A model generated the notes under the pieces. It saw only the letters and a program-made list of their open reading frames with translations, had not been told where the DNA came from and did not search any database. 64,000 bases of DNA from Arthrobacter globiformis NBRC 12137. Its GTDB lineage: Bacteria > Actinomycetota > Actinomycetes > Actinomycetales > Micrococcaceae. This document shows positions 24,922 through 32,705 of the stretch, one piece after another. Location: positions 1 to 64,000 of the forward strand of contig NZ_BAEG01000069.1 in NCBI RefSeq assembly GCF_000238915.1, in the 5' to 3' direction. Position numbers and translations under genes: made by a program. The number at the start of each line of letters is the position of its first letter. Position 1 is the stretch's first letter.

Positions 24922-25797
24922 TTAGCGCGCCGGGTCGAGTGCCCCGGCTGCCGGTGAATGCGCCACTACGTCGCGGGCGAGGCGGACGGCCTCGGCCAGG
25001 CGGTCCTCGTTGATGCCGGTCTGGTGCCCGGCGTCGTGCAGGTGCCGGACAAGTTCCTCGGTTGCGATGTTGCCGTGCGCCCCGGGGGCGAACGGGCAGC
25101 CGCCGTAACCGCCGAGGGCTGCATCGAAACGGACGACGCCGGACCCCACCGCTGCGCTCGCGGTGGCCAGCGCCTGGCTGTGCGCGTTGTGCAGGTGGAG
25201 GTAATACGTGAGGTCCGGTTCGGCCTCGCGGACGTGATGAAGGCTGGCCATCACCTGCGCGGTGGGGGTGGTGCCGAGCGTGTCCGCGAGCCCGATGTCG
25301 GTGATGCCCATGCCCTTGAAGGCACGCACCACGCGCAGCAGGTAGGAGGGGTCGATGGCCCCCTCGAAGGGGCAGGTGAACGCGGTGGAGATGCCGGCGA
25401 AGAACCGGACGTCCGGCAACTCGGCCACGGCCGCGCCGAGGCTGGCCAGGGCGTCCTCGATGGCCTGGCCGGCGTTGGCGTTGCTGTGCGCCTGGCTTGC
25501 CGAGGTGACCACCTGGATGTCGGTGGCGCCGGCGTCGACAGCGCGCTGGATGCCCCGGCCGTTGAGCGCCAGGCTGGTGTAGACGATCCCGGGAACTGCC
25601 GGCAGGGACATGAGGACGTCGGCGGCATCGGCCATCTGCGGCACCCGCTTCGGGTTCACGAAAGAGGACACCTCGATGCGCTTCAGCCCGGCGTCAACGA
25701 GCGCCTCGGCGATCTCCAGCTTGTGCGCCGTGGAAACGATGACGGGCTCGTCCTGGAGTCCGTCCCGCAGGAAGACGTCTGTGACTTCCACCCTCAT
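24922..25797 (-). CDS. HMG-CoA lyase-like enzyme
   Basis: A 291-residue TIM-barrel lyase of the HMGL family. The catalytic Arg/Asp pair is in FLRDGLQDEP (Arg11, Asp12), the metal His pair in YLHLHNAH (His201, His203), and the Cys signature in GGYGGCPFAPGAHGN (Cys234). The usual HxHDT metal motif reads HLHNA, and the family's EVGPRDGLQ start reads DVFLRDGLQ, so this is a divergent branch. HMG-CoA, citramalyl-CoA or another 3-hydroxyacyl-CoA with a methyl branch are candidate substrates. The frame is open to 25920, but the ATG at 25797 lies directly after the CoA-transferase stop (1-bp gap). Confidence 0.88.
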   Translation of the reverse strand: MRVEVTDVFLRDGLQDEPVIVSTAHKLEIAEALVDAGLKRIEVSSFVNPKRVPQMADAADVLMSLPAVPGIVYTSLALNGRGIQRAVDAGATDIQVVTSASQAHSNANAGQAIEDALASLGAAVAELPDVRFFAGISTAFTCPFEGAIDPSYLLRVVRAFKGMGITDIGLADTLGTTPTAQVMASLHHVREAEPDLTYYLHLHNAHSQALATASAAVGSGVVRFDAALGGYGGCPFAPGAHGNIATEELVRHLHDAGHQTGINEDRLAEAVRLARDVVAHSPAAGALDPAR

Positions 25798-25798
25798 G

Positions 25799-27034
25799 TC
25801 AGCGCACCTCCTGCAGTCCGAGGCTGGCGATGCCGTCGGCGTCCATTCCGGCAAGGTCCTGCAGGACCTCGGCAGTGTGCTGGCCCAGTTCCGGGCCCAC
25901 CCAGCGGACGCGCCCTTCATGGCCCGGGATCTTCGGCACTACGCCGGGGAAGCGGATCAGCTCGGGCTCGTCCTCGATGACCACTTCATGGGTCTGGATC
26001 ATGTCCCGGGCCAGGTAGTGGCGGTCGACGGCGATGCTCGGGGCGTCATACACAGGACCGGCGGGAACACCGGCGGCGTCCAGCTTGTCGAGGACCTCAG
26101 TGAGGGGCATGCTGCCGGTCCACGCGGAGATGGCACCGTTGAGCTCCTCCTCGCGGGCGCCGCGTGCCTCCGTGGTGAGGAGGGTGGCGTCCTCGGCGAG
26201 GTCCTCGCGGCCGATGGCGCGCATGAGCCGGACGAAGACGGAGTTTGAGTTGCCGCCGATGACCACCTCGAGGCCGTCGCCGCAGAGGTAGGAGCCGGTA
26301 GGAACGACCCCGGGCAGCGCACCGCCGGTGCGCTGCCGGATCATGCCGTAGGCGTCATAGTCCGGGACCAGCGATTCGAGCAGGCTGAAGACCCCTTCAT
26401 AAAGCGCAACGTCGACAACCTGGGAAGCTCCCGTCGCCAGTCCGCGGGCCTTCTGCAGCATGAGCATCAGGGCGCCGATGACGCCGTAGAGGCCGGCGAC
26501 GGTGTCGCCGACGCTGGCTGCCGCGCGCCCGGCGGGACGGTCGGGTTCGCCGGTGATGTAGCGCAGGCCGGCGAAGGATTCAGCCGAGCTGCCGAAGCCT
26601 GCGCGGTTCTTGTACGGGCCGGTCTGGCCGTAGCCGGAGATCCTCACCATCACGACTTCGGGGTTGAGCTCCTGCAGCACGTCCGGGCCGAGGCCCCACT
26701 TCTCCAGCGTGCCGGGACGGAAGTTTTCGATGACCACGTCGCACTGGGCAGCGATCTTCTTGACTGCCTCGCGTCCTGCCTCGGAGCGGAGGTCCAGGGC
26801 CACGGACTTCTTGTTGCGGCCGATGGTGCGGAACAGCATGGAGGTGGTGCCGCGGGTCTTGCGCCAGTCACGCAGTTCGTCGCCGCCCTGCGGCTTTTCG
26901 ATCTTGATAACCTCTGCGCCGAAGTCGCCAAAGAGGCGGGCGGCGAACGGGGCGGCGATGAAGCTGCCCAGCTCGAGCACTCGAATGCCGCGGAGCGGGA
27001 GGGCGTTGCCCTCGATGTGTAGTTCGTCAGTCAT
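25799..27034 (-). CDS. class III (CaiB/BaiF-type) CoA transferase
   Basis: A 411-residue family III CoA transferase that would activate a carboxylic acid by CoA transfer from succinyl-CoA or acetyl-CoA. Motifs: GIRVLELGSFIAAPFAARLF, GAEVIKIEKPQGGDELRDW, NKKSVALDLRSEAGREAV, VVIENFRPGTLEKWGLG, and the catalytic-Asp segment ASVGDTVAGLYGVIGALMLM. It is the first gene of the operon, so it probably activates the acid imported by the 2HCT transporter for cleavage by the lyase. In-frame starts reach 27133, but the ATG at 27034 gives the normal family N-terminus and has AGGCAGGA upstream. Confidence 0.92.
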   Translation of the reverse strand: MTDELHIEGNALPLRGIRVLELGSFIAAPFAARLFGDFGAEVIKIEKPQGGDELRDWRKTRGTTSMLFRTIGRNKKSVALDLRSEAGREAVKKIAAQCDVVIENFRPGTLEKWGLGPDVLQELNPEVVMVRISGYGQTGPYKNRAGFGSSAESFAGLRYITGEPDRPAGRAAASVGDTVAGLYGVIGALMLMLQKARGLATGASQVVDVALYEGVFSLLESLVPDYDAYGMIRQRTGGALPGVVPTGSYLCGDGLEVVIGGNSNSVFVRLMRAIGREDLAEDATLLTTEARGAREEELNGAISAWTGSMPLTEVLDKLDAAGVPAGPVYDAPSIAVDRHYLARDMIQTHEVVIEDEPELIRFPGVVPKIPGHEGRVRWVGPELGQHTAEVLQDLAGMDADGIASLGLQEVR

Positions 27035-27066
27035 GTCATTCCTGCCTGCGCGGTTGGCGCCGAGTT

Positions 27067-27081
27067 TCCCACTCTGTGGGA
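27067..27081 (-). promoter_or_regulatory. Palindrome upstream of the CoA-transferase operon, candidate operator
   Basis: TCCCAC-TCT-GTGGGA, a perfect 6+3+6 palindrome located 33-47 bp before the first gene's ATG. Size and place fit an IclR-family or similar dimeric regulator. The -10/-35 of the operon could not be assigned with confidence. Confidence 0.45.
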
Positions 27082-27198
27082 TGAGCTTGTCATTAGGCGG
27101 AGAAACAATAGCAGGGCCGTGTGACCTGCGCAACAGGGTTGTGACGCCTTTGTATGCCGGGCGGGCAATTGTGCGCCGCCGCCGGGTTAGGCTGTTCC

Positions 27199-27981
27199 GT
27201 GCTCCGACTGAAACGCCTCGCGGTTCTCAGCCTTTTCGCGTTCTGCGCCATCACCGCGTGCGCGTTCTGGCTCCTCGGCGCGACCAATTCGGGCGTGCCC
27301 GGCGCGGGGAACTCCGGTGCGGTGATGCGCGCGGCCCGGCCGGCCCCGCCGCAGGCGGCGGGACAGTTCGTGCCGCTGGCAAGTGGCAGTGCCCATGCCG
27401 TGAACATCACCAGGACCGTCGACCCGGGCTGGCTGGCCCGCACCGCCGCCCGGACGGACATCCCCGCCCGGGCCCTGCGGGCGTACGTCGCCGCGGCCGG
27501 CATGGCGAATGCCGCAGAGCCGGCGTGCAGGATCGGCTGGAACACGGTGGCCGCCGTCGGGTTCGTGGAATCCGCGCACGGTGCCCTCGGGGGAGGCCGC
27601 CTCATGGCGTCGGGGGAGGTGAGTGGTCCGATCGTCGGGCCTGGCCTCAACGGCGACGGATTCGCTGCCATTGCCGACACCGACGGCGGTGTGATGGACG
27701 GCGACGCCCTCTGGGACCGCGCCGTCGGGCCCATGCAGTTCATCCCCTCCACGTGGGAACTGGCAGGGCGGGACGCGAACGGCGATGGGGCGGCCGATCC
27801 GCACAACATCGACGACGCAGCACTCAGTGCGGCCGGCTACCTGTGCGCCGGCGGCCGCGATCTCACCACGGCGCAGGGGTGGAGCGACGCCATCTGGTCC
27901 TACAACCAGTCCGAGGCTTACCTGAGCCAGGTGGACGAGGCGGCCGTTGAATACGCAGAACAGGCCGGGCCTATCAGGTAG
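27199..27981 (+). CDS. secreted lytic murein transglycosylase
   Basis: A 260-residue exported enzyme that cleaves peptidoglycan glycan strands to 1,6-anhydro products. The GTG at 27199 gives a basic n-region (LRLKRL) and a hydrophobic signal or anchor (LAVLSLFAFCAITACAFWLL); an ATG at 27154 would add 15 residues without a ribosome site. The catalytic domain (SLT_2/MltB-like) has GWNTVAAVGFVESAHGALGG with the catalytic Glu, DRAVGPMQFIPSTWE, a Ca-loop-like DANGDGAADPHNIDDA and AAGYLCAGG, ending in AIWSYNQSEAYLSQV. It is divergent from the CoA-transferase operon and convergent with amt. Confidence 0.88.
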   Translation: MLRLKRLAVLSLFAFCAITACAFWLLGATNSGVPGAGNSGAVMRAARPAPPQAAGQFVPLASGSAHAVNITRTVDPGWLARTAARTDIPARALRAYVAAAGMANAAEPACRIGWNTVAAVGFVESAHGALGGGRLMASGEVSGPIVGPGLNGDGFAAIADTDGGVMDGDALWDRAVGPMQFIPSTWELAGRDANGDGAADPHNIDDAALSAAGYLCAGGRDLTTAQGWSDAIWSYNQSEAYLSQVDEAAVEYAEQAGPIR

Positions 27982-27991
27982 GCCCGGCCTG
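27961..27991 (+). terminator. Hairpin overlapping the transglycosylase stop codon
   Basis: CAGGCCGGGCCTA / TAGGCCCGGCCTG: a perfect 13-bp stem with a 5-nt loop whose 3' arm begins with the TAG stop. It lies between convergent genes and could serve both. Confidence 0.65.
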
Positions 27992-28060
27992 CCAACGCAG
28001 ATCCTGTTCAGTTCAGATGGGGTTCTTTTTCACGCCGGGTTCTTTCAGGCCCGGTTCCCT

Positions 28061-29350
28061 TCAGACGCGGTGCGGGGATCCCAGTTCCACTGGCTCCTCA
28101 TCCATCAGGTAGGCGGATTCGGAGTGGGCCGCGATGTCGATGCCGCGGAGCTCGGCCGCTTCGTCGATGCGGAGGCCCACGGTGATGTCGATGGCCTTGG
28201 CAATGACCCAGGTGACCGCAAAGGAGTAGGCCAGGGTGGCGACAGTGGCGACCGTCTGGATGCCGAGCAGGCCAAATCCTCCGCCGTAGAAGAGCCCGTT
28301 GGTCTTGTTCGGGGCAGCGTCCGTGGCGAAGAGTCCGATCAGCAGGGTTCCGATGATGCCGCCGATGAGATGCACGCCCACGACGTCGAGCGAGTCGTCG
28401 AATCCGAGCCGGAATTTCAGTTCGATGGCCAGGGAGCAGACGGCGCCGGCGATGACGCCGATGGCCAGTGCGCCGAGGGGGCTCACGGCGCCGCACGCCG
28501 GGGTGATGGCCACGAGGGCCGAAATCAGTCCGGAAGCGGCGCCCATGCTGCTGGCGCTGCCGAGCCTGATGCGTTCCACCAGGGCCCAGGCGAGCAGGCC
28601 GGCGGCGCCGGCAACGGCGGTGTTCAGGAAAACCACCGACGCCGAGTGCCCGGCGGTGAGGGCGGAGCCGGCGTTGAAGCCGAACCAACCGGCCCACAGC
28701 AGCCCTGCTCCGACCAGCACCAGCGGGCGGCTGTGCGGCTTGACGTGCTCGCTCTTGGGCCAGCCCGCGCTGCGTCCCAGGACCAAGGCGAGGGCGAGGG
28801 CTGCGATTCCGGCGTTCATGTGCACAGCCGTTCCGCCGGCGAAGTCGATGGCCTTGAGGTTGTTGACGATCCAGCCGCCGGCGACGGAACCGTCCGCCGA
28901 GCTGAAAGCGAATACCCAGTGCGCAACCGGAAAGTAGACCAGTGTTGCCCACAGCGCGGCGAAGGTCATCCAGGCGCCGAACTTCATCCGGCCGGCCGCG
29001 GCTCCGGCGATGATGGCCGTAGTTATCCCGGCGAAGAACAGCTGGAAGGCAGCGAAAAGGGCCGGCGGTATGGCGGCGTCGGGGTCCTCGGCCAGCAGCT
29101 GGCCAAGGCCGAAGTACTCGGTGGCGTCGCCGACGACGCCGGCTCCGCCGAGGGAATTTCCAAAGACCATCGAGTAGCCGAATATCGCCCAGAGGACGGC
29201 GACGACGCTGACGCCGCCGAAGCACATCATCATCATGTTCAGGATCCGGCGGGACCCGACCATGCCCCCGTAGAACAGGGCAAGCGCGGGGATCATCATG
29301 CAGACCAGGGCACTCGCGGCGAGAATCCAGGCAACATCTCCAGAATTCAT
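28061..29350 (-). CDS. amt: ammonium transporter
   Basis: A 429-residue Amt/MEP/Rh channel with 11 helices. The family motifs are clear: the N-terminal MMIPALALFYGGMV, DFAGGTAVHMNAGIAALALAL with the twin pore His region, SEHVKPHSRPLVLVGAGLLW, FGFNAGSAL, and DSLDVVGVHLIGGIIGTLL with the second pore His. It admits NH4+/NH3 across the membrane for assimilation. It is divergent from the glnT-glxBCD operon, which assimilates nitrogen. No glnK or glnD follows it in the window. Confidence 0.95.
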   Translation of the reverse strand: MNSGDVAWILAASALVCMMIPALALFYGGMVGSRRILNMMMMCFGGVSVVAVLWAIFGYSMVFGNSLGGAGVVGDATEYFGLGQLLAEDPDAAIPPALFAAFQLFFAGITTAIIAGAAAGRMKFGAWMTFAALWATLVYFPVAHWVFAFSSADGSVAGGWIVNNLKAIDFAGGTAVHMNAGIAALALALVLGRSAGWPKSEHVKPHSRPLVLVGAGLLWAGWFGFNAGSALTAGHSASVVFLNTAVAGAAGLLAWALVERIRLGSASSMGAASGLISALVAITPACGAVSPLGALAIGVIAGAVCSLAIELKFRLGFDDSLDVVGVHLIGGIIGTLLIGLFATDAAPNKTNGLFYGGGFGLLGIQTVATVATLAYSFAVTWVIAKAIDITVGLRIDEAAELRGIDIAAHSESAYLMDEEPVELGSPHRV

Positions 29351-29453
29351 GGGGACTCCAATCAGGGACGGAAGCGGCCTGCGCGGCCGTTACAAGTGGG
29401 TGTTCCCAAGTGGGAAAGCGGCGAACCGACTGAGTAGTGACGTGAAACCATGA

Positions 29454-29467
29454 TTCACTACAGTGAA
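29454..29467. promoter_or_regulatory. Palindrome in the amt/glnT intergenic region
   Basis: TTCACT-AC-AGTGAA is a perfect 14-bp palindrome about 105 bp upstream of amt and 160 bp upstream of glnT. A smaller one, TTCCC-AAGT-GGGAA, lies nearby at about 29403-29416. It is a candidate site for a nitrogen regulator or for the operon's XRE-cupin protein. Confidence 0.4.
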
Positions 29468-29531
29468 CAACCATGGGTTTCGCCCGGGTTAATTTCCCGT
29501 TGCAATCGGCACTTCCGGGCGTCTTGCGGAT

Positions 29532-29560
29532 TTAACAATCGGAGCCCTGTTTTGTAACAT
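29532..29560 (+). promoter_or_regulatory. glnT: Promoter for the glnT-glx operon
   Basis: TTAACA (29532-29537), a 17-bp spacer and TAACAT (29555-29560): five of six and four of six matches to the vegetative consensus. The start would be near 29567, giving a 60-nt leader and excluding the in-frame upstream start at 29565. Confidence 0.55.
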
Positions 29561-29627
29561 CACTTTGGCTACCGTGGTTCAACGACGTTTCACCCCAGGT
29601 AACACCCAACCGAACAGGACAGTTCCG

Positions 29628-31001
29628 ATGAGCAGTCTCGCAACACCTGAAGTAGCAACGGAGTCCCCCGTTTCGCTGGAAGCCGGCCGGATCTCCCTGG
29701 CGGACATCGCCAAGGCCCACGATGTCCGCTTCCTGCTGGCCACCTTCGTGGACATGACCGGCAAGCCGTGCGCCAAGCTGGTGCCCGTTGAAGCCGCCGA
29801 TGAGCTCGAGGCCGGCGCCATGGGATTCGCCGGTTACGCCGCGGGCCTCATTGGCCAGAAGCCGCAGGATTCAGACCTCATTGCTGTTCCCGACCTTGCG
29901 TCCTTCACCCCTGTGCCGTTCATCAAGGAAGGCCTTGCGCTGATCCACTGTGATCCCCATGTCGACGGCAGGCCCTGGCCCTACGCGCCGCGCGTCATCC
30001 TCAAGAACACCCTCGCCCGCCTGGCGGAGAAGGGGATGCAGGCAAAGATCGGTGCCGAAGTGGAATACTTCCTCGTCAACAAGAACGCCGACGGCAGCCT
30101 CAGCACCGCCGACGCCCGCGACGACTCGCCGCGTCCCTGCTATGACGCTCGCGGCGTCACCCGCATGTATGAGCACCTCACATCGATCTCCACAGCCATG
30201 AACAGTCTGGGCTGGGGCAACTACGCCAGCGACCACGAGGACGCCGCCGGCCAGTTCGAACAGAACTTCAACTACGCCGACGCCCTGACCACTGCGGACC
30301 GCGTGGTCTCCCTGCGCTACATCCTGAACGTCCTCGCCGAACAGCGCGGCATGACCGCGACCTTCATGCCCAAGCCCTTTACCGACCGCACCGGCACGGG
30401 CCTGCACTTCCACCTCTCCCTGTGGTCAGGCGCGGACGCCCTTTTCCCCGGGGACGACGGCGGCAGGGGACTCGGGCTCTCGGAGCTCGCCTACTCCTTC
30501 ATCGGCGGCATCCTGAACCACGCACCGGCCCTCCAAGCATTCCTCGCCCCGACTGTGAACTCGTACAAGCGTTCGGGGGCCACCACCAGCTCCTCCGGAG
30601 CCACCTGGTCACCGCGGAAGGCCTCGTTCGGAGGCAACGACCGCACCCACATGATCCGGGTCCCGGACGAAAAACGGATCGAACTCCGCTCCGGCGACGG
30701 CTCGGCCAACCCGTACCTCGCTATCGCCACGGCCATCGAAGCCGGACTGGACGGCGTCACGAACGGCACCGACCCGGGGGCACCCTCCGGTCCGGGCGAA
30801 GCGCGGCCCGATGCGCACTTGCTGCCGGCAACACTGCTCCACGCCGTGGAGGCCCTGCGCCGGGACCCGGTCATCCTCGCCAGCCTCAGCGGGAACGAGG
30901 CGATCGGCCAGTACTACGCCAACGCCAAGGAAGAGGAGTTCCTGACCTGGCACAACCAGGTGAGTGACTGGGAGATCCGTACTTACCTGACCTCGATCTG
31001 A
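29628..31001 (+). CDS. glnT: type III-like glutamine synthetase (GlnT) or gamma-glutamylmethylamide synthetase
   Basis: A 457-residue ATP-dependent ligase of the GlnT/GMAS group. Active-site motifs are present: AKIGAEVEYFLV (metal Glu), AAGQFEQNFNYADALTTADR, GTGLHFHLSLW (ATP/metal His), FLAPTVNSYKRS (substrate Arg region) and RIELRSGDGSANPYLAIA. It forms glutamine or N-gamma-glutamyl-alkylamides from glutamate and ammonia or an amine. It is followed by glxB-glxC-glxD, the modular glutamate-synthase-like set that pairs with it in N-methylglutamate-type pathways. The start at 29628 has AGGAC upstream and fits the predicted promoter. Confidence 0.92.
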   Translation: MSSLATPEVATESPVSLEAGRISLADIAKAHDVRFLLATFVDMTGKPCAKLVPVEAADELEAGAMGFAGYAAGLIGQKPQDSDLIAVPDLASFTPVPFIKEGLALIHCDPHVDGRPWPYAPRVILKNTLARLAEKGMQAKIGAEVEYFLVNKNADGSLSTADARDDSPRPCYDARGVTRMYEHLTSISTAMNSLGWGNYASDHEDAAGQFEQNFNYADALTTADRVVSLRYILNVLAEQRGMTATFMPKPFTDRTGTGLHFHLSLWSGADALFPGDDGGRGLGLSELAYSFIGGILNHAPALQAFLAPTVNSYKRSGATTSSSGATWSPRKASFGGNDRTHMIRVPDEKRIELRSGDGSANPYLAIATAIEAGLDGVTNGTDPGAPSGPGEARPDAHLLPATLLHAVEALRRDPVILASLSGNEAIGQYYANAKEEEFLTWHNQVSDWEIRTYLTSI

Positions 31002-31065
31002 CCCGGCTGCAATCACGAACCGGCCCAAACCAAGAACCACCCCCCACCTAGCAAAGGATCCTGAA

Positions 31066-31974
31066 ATGTGCGGAATCGCCGCGCTGCAGCTGCGCAACCC
31101 CCTGCTGCACCCCCGGATGGGCAGCCTCCTGTCCTCGATGATGTGCCAGATCGTGGACCGCGGCCCGGACTCCGCCGGCCTCGCCGTCTACGACACCCCG
31201 GGTCTCGTTTCCGCCAGCACCTCCACACTGAGTCTGTTGGGCAGGGAACAGGGCCTGCCTGCCGCCGGGATCGCTGCCGCACTGGAAAACCTGCTGCCCG
31301 CCTCCGCCGGAACGGCAGTGAAGGTGGTGGGCGACACCACCTTCGTGAGCTCCGCCGTCGATACCGAGCTGCTCGCAAAGGCGGTGCGCGAAACCCTTCC
31401 GGACTCCACCATCATCGGCCGCGGTGAACACGTGGCCGTGATGAAGAGCGTGGGCCATCCGATGGACATCGCCGCCGAGCACGGGCTGGGCGCCATGTCC
31501 GGCAGCCAGGGCCTGTCCCACACCCGGATGGCCACGGAGTCGGCGGTCACCGCCGGCGGTTCCCACCCGTTCTCCGTGGCCGACGACCTGTGCCTGGTCC
31601 ACAACGGCTCGTTCTCCAACCACGCCACGATCCGGCGGGACCTGCTGCGCGAAGGGGTGGTGTTCGACTCCGACAATGACACCGAAGTCGGCGCCCGCTA
31701 CATCGCCTCCCGCCTGAAGCAGGGCGACACCCTGGAGGAGGCCCTGACCAACCTCGGCAAGGTCTTCGACGGCTTCTACACGCTCGTCGTCACCACTGCC
31801 GACAGCATGGCAGTGGTCCGCGACCCCATCGCCTGCAAGCCCGCCATCATCGCCGAAACGGACGACTACGTGGCCATGGCCTCCGAATATCGTGCCCTGG
31901 CATCCCTGCCCGGCATCGAAACAGCCAGCATCTTTGAACCGGAACCCGGAAAGGTCTACACATGGTCACTCTGA
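31066..31974 (+). CDS. glxB: class II glutamine amidotransferase subunit (GlxB / MgsA-like)
   Basis: A 302-residue Ntn-type amidotransferase. The N-terminal nucleophile Cys2 starts MCGIAALQLRNP. GPDSAGLAVYD, SHTRMATESAVTAGGSHPFS and LCLVHNGSFSNHATIRRDL are the usual glutaminase motifs, as in PurF/GltB N-domains. It would release ammonia from glutamine or the GlnT product and pass it to GlxC/GlxD. It overlaps glxC by 13 bp, which indicates coupled translation and probably a stoichiometric complex. Confidence 0.93.
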   Translation: MCGIAALQLRNPLLHPRMGSLLSSMMCQIVDRGPDSAGLAVYDTPGLVSASTSTLSLLGREQGLPAAGIAAALENLLPASAGTAVKVVGDTTFVSSAVDTELLAKAVRETLPDSTIIGRGEHVAVMKSVGHPMDIAAEHGLGAMSGSQGLSHTRMATESAVTAGGSHPFSVADDLCLVHNGSFSNHATIRRDLLREGVVFDSDNDTEVGARYIASRLKQGDTLEEALTNLGKVFDGFYTLVVTTADSMAVVRDPIACKPAIIAETDDYVAMASEYRALASLPGIETASIFEPEPGKVYTWSL

Positions 31975-32693
31975 TCGAAACCCAGACACAGGATTACGCC
32001 ACGGTCACCGCTGAGGTTTCCACCCGCACGGACCTGGCCGACAGCCCGGTCCGCGACCTGAACCAGGCCCTCCATAACGCCACTGACGGCCAGTCATGGA
32101 CCGTCGAAAACCCGGGCGGCAAGCACAGCCTCGCCGTCGGCATCAACGCCGGGGTGACTGTCACCATCAACGGCCACGCCGGCTACTACGCCGCCGGGAT
32201 GCACCAGAAAGGCGAGGTGACCGTCAACGGCAATGCCGGCGTCGGGCTCGCCGAGAACATCATGTCCGGCAAGGTCCATGTAAAAGGTGACGCCTCCCAG
32301 TCGGCCGCGGCCACCGGCCACGGCGGACTCGTGGTGATCGACGGCAACGCCGGAGCCCGCTGCGGGATCTCCATGAAGGGCGTGGACATTGTGGTGGGCG
32401 GCAATATCGGCCACATGTCCGCCTTCATGGCACAGGCCGGCCGGCTCGTGGTCTGCGGCGACGCCGGCGACGCGCTGGGCGACTCCATTTACGAGGCACG
32501 GATCTACGTCAAGGGAACCGTCGCTTCGCTGGGCGCGGACTGCGTTGAGAAGCCGATGCGGGCCGAGCACCTGGCGGAGCTCGCCGGGTTGCTCGCCGCT
32601 GCCGGCCGCACCGACAACCCCGCGGACTTCAAGCGCTACGGCTCGGCGCGGAACCTCTACCACTTCAGCGTCCACAACTCGACGTCTTACTAG
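31962..32693 (+). CDS. glxC: GXGXG-domain subunit of glutamate-synthase-like complex (GlxC / MgsB-like)
   Basis: A 243-residue right-handed beta-helix protein like the C-terminal GXGXG domain of glutamate synthase large subunit. Repeating Gly-rich turns are obvious: NGHAGYYAAGM, VNGNAGVGLAENIMSG, VKGDASQSAAATGHGG, IDGNAGARCGISMKG, VGGNIGHMSAFMAQ and CGDAGDALGDSIYEARIYVKG. It has no catalytic residues and acts structurally between the amidotransferase and the FMN subunit. It starts inside glxB and is followed by glxD after 12 bp. Confidence 0.92.
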   Translation: MVTLIETQTQDYATVTAEVSTRTDLADSPVRDLNQALHNATDGQSWTVENPGGKHSLAVGINAGVTVTINGHAGYYAAGMHQKGEVTVNGNAGVGLAENIMSGKVHVKGDASQSAAATGHGGLVVIDGNAGARCGISMKGVDIVVGGNIGHMSAFMAQAGRLVVCGDAGDALGDSIYEARIYVKGTVASLGADCVEKPMRAEHLAELAGLLAAAGRTDNPADFKRYGSARNLYHFSVHNSTSY

Positions 32694-32705
32694 AAGGACA
32701 ACGCC

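Noticed and set aside
28020..28070. Three imperfect GGTTCTTT-type repeats before the amt stop
   Set aside because: Too short and divergent to be a meaningful array; probably slippage in an intergenic stretch.
28098..29474. 458-codon minus-strand frame overlapping amt
   Set aside because: Arg/His/Pro-rich shadow of the amt reading frame.
29599..29616. GlnR box upstream of glnT
   Set aside because: GTTAC and GAAAC half-sites are 7 bp apart, not 6, and no second pair follows, so it does not fit the consensus.
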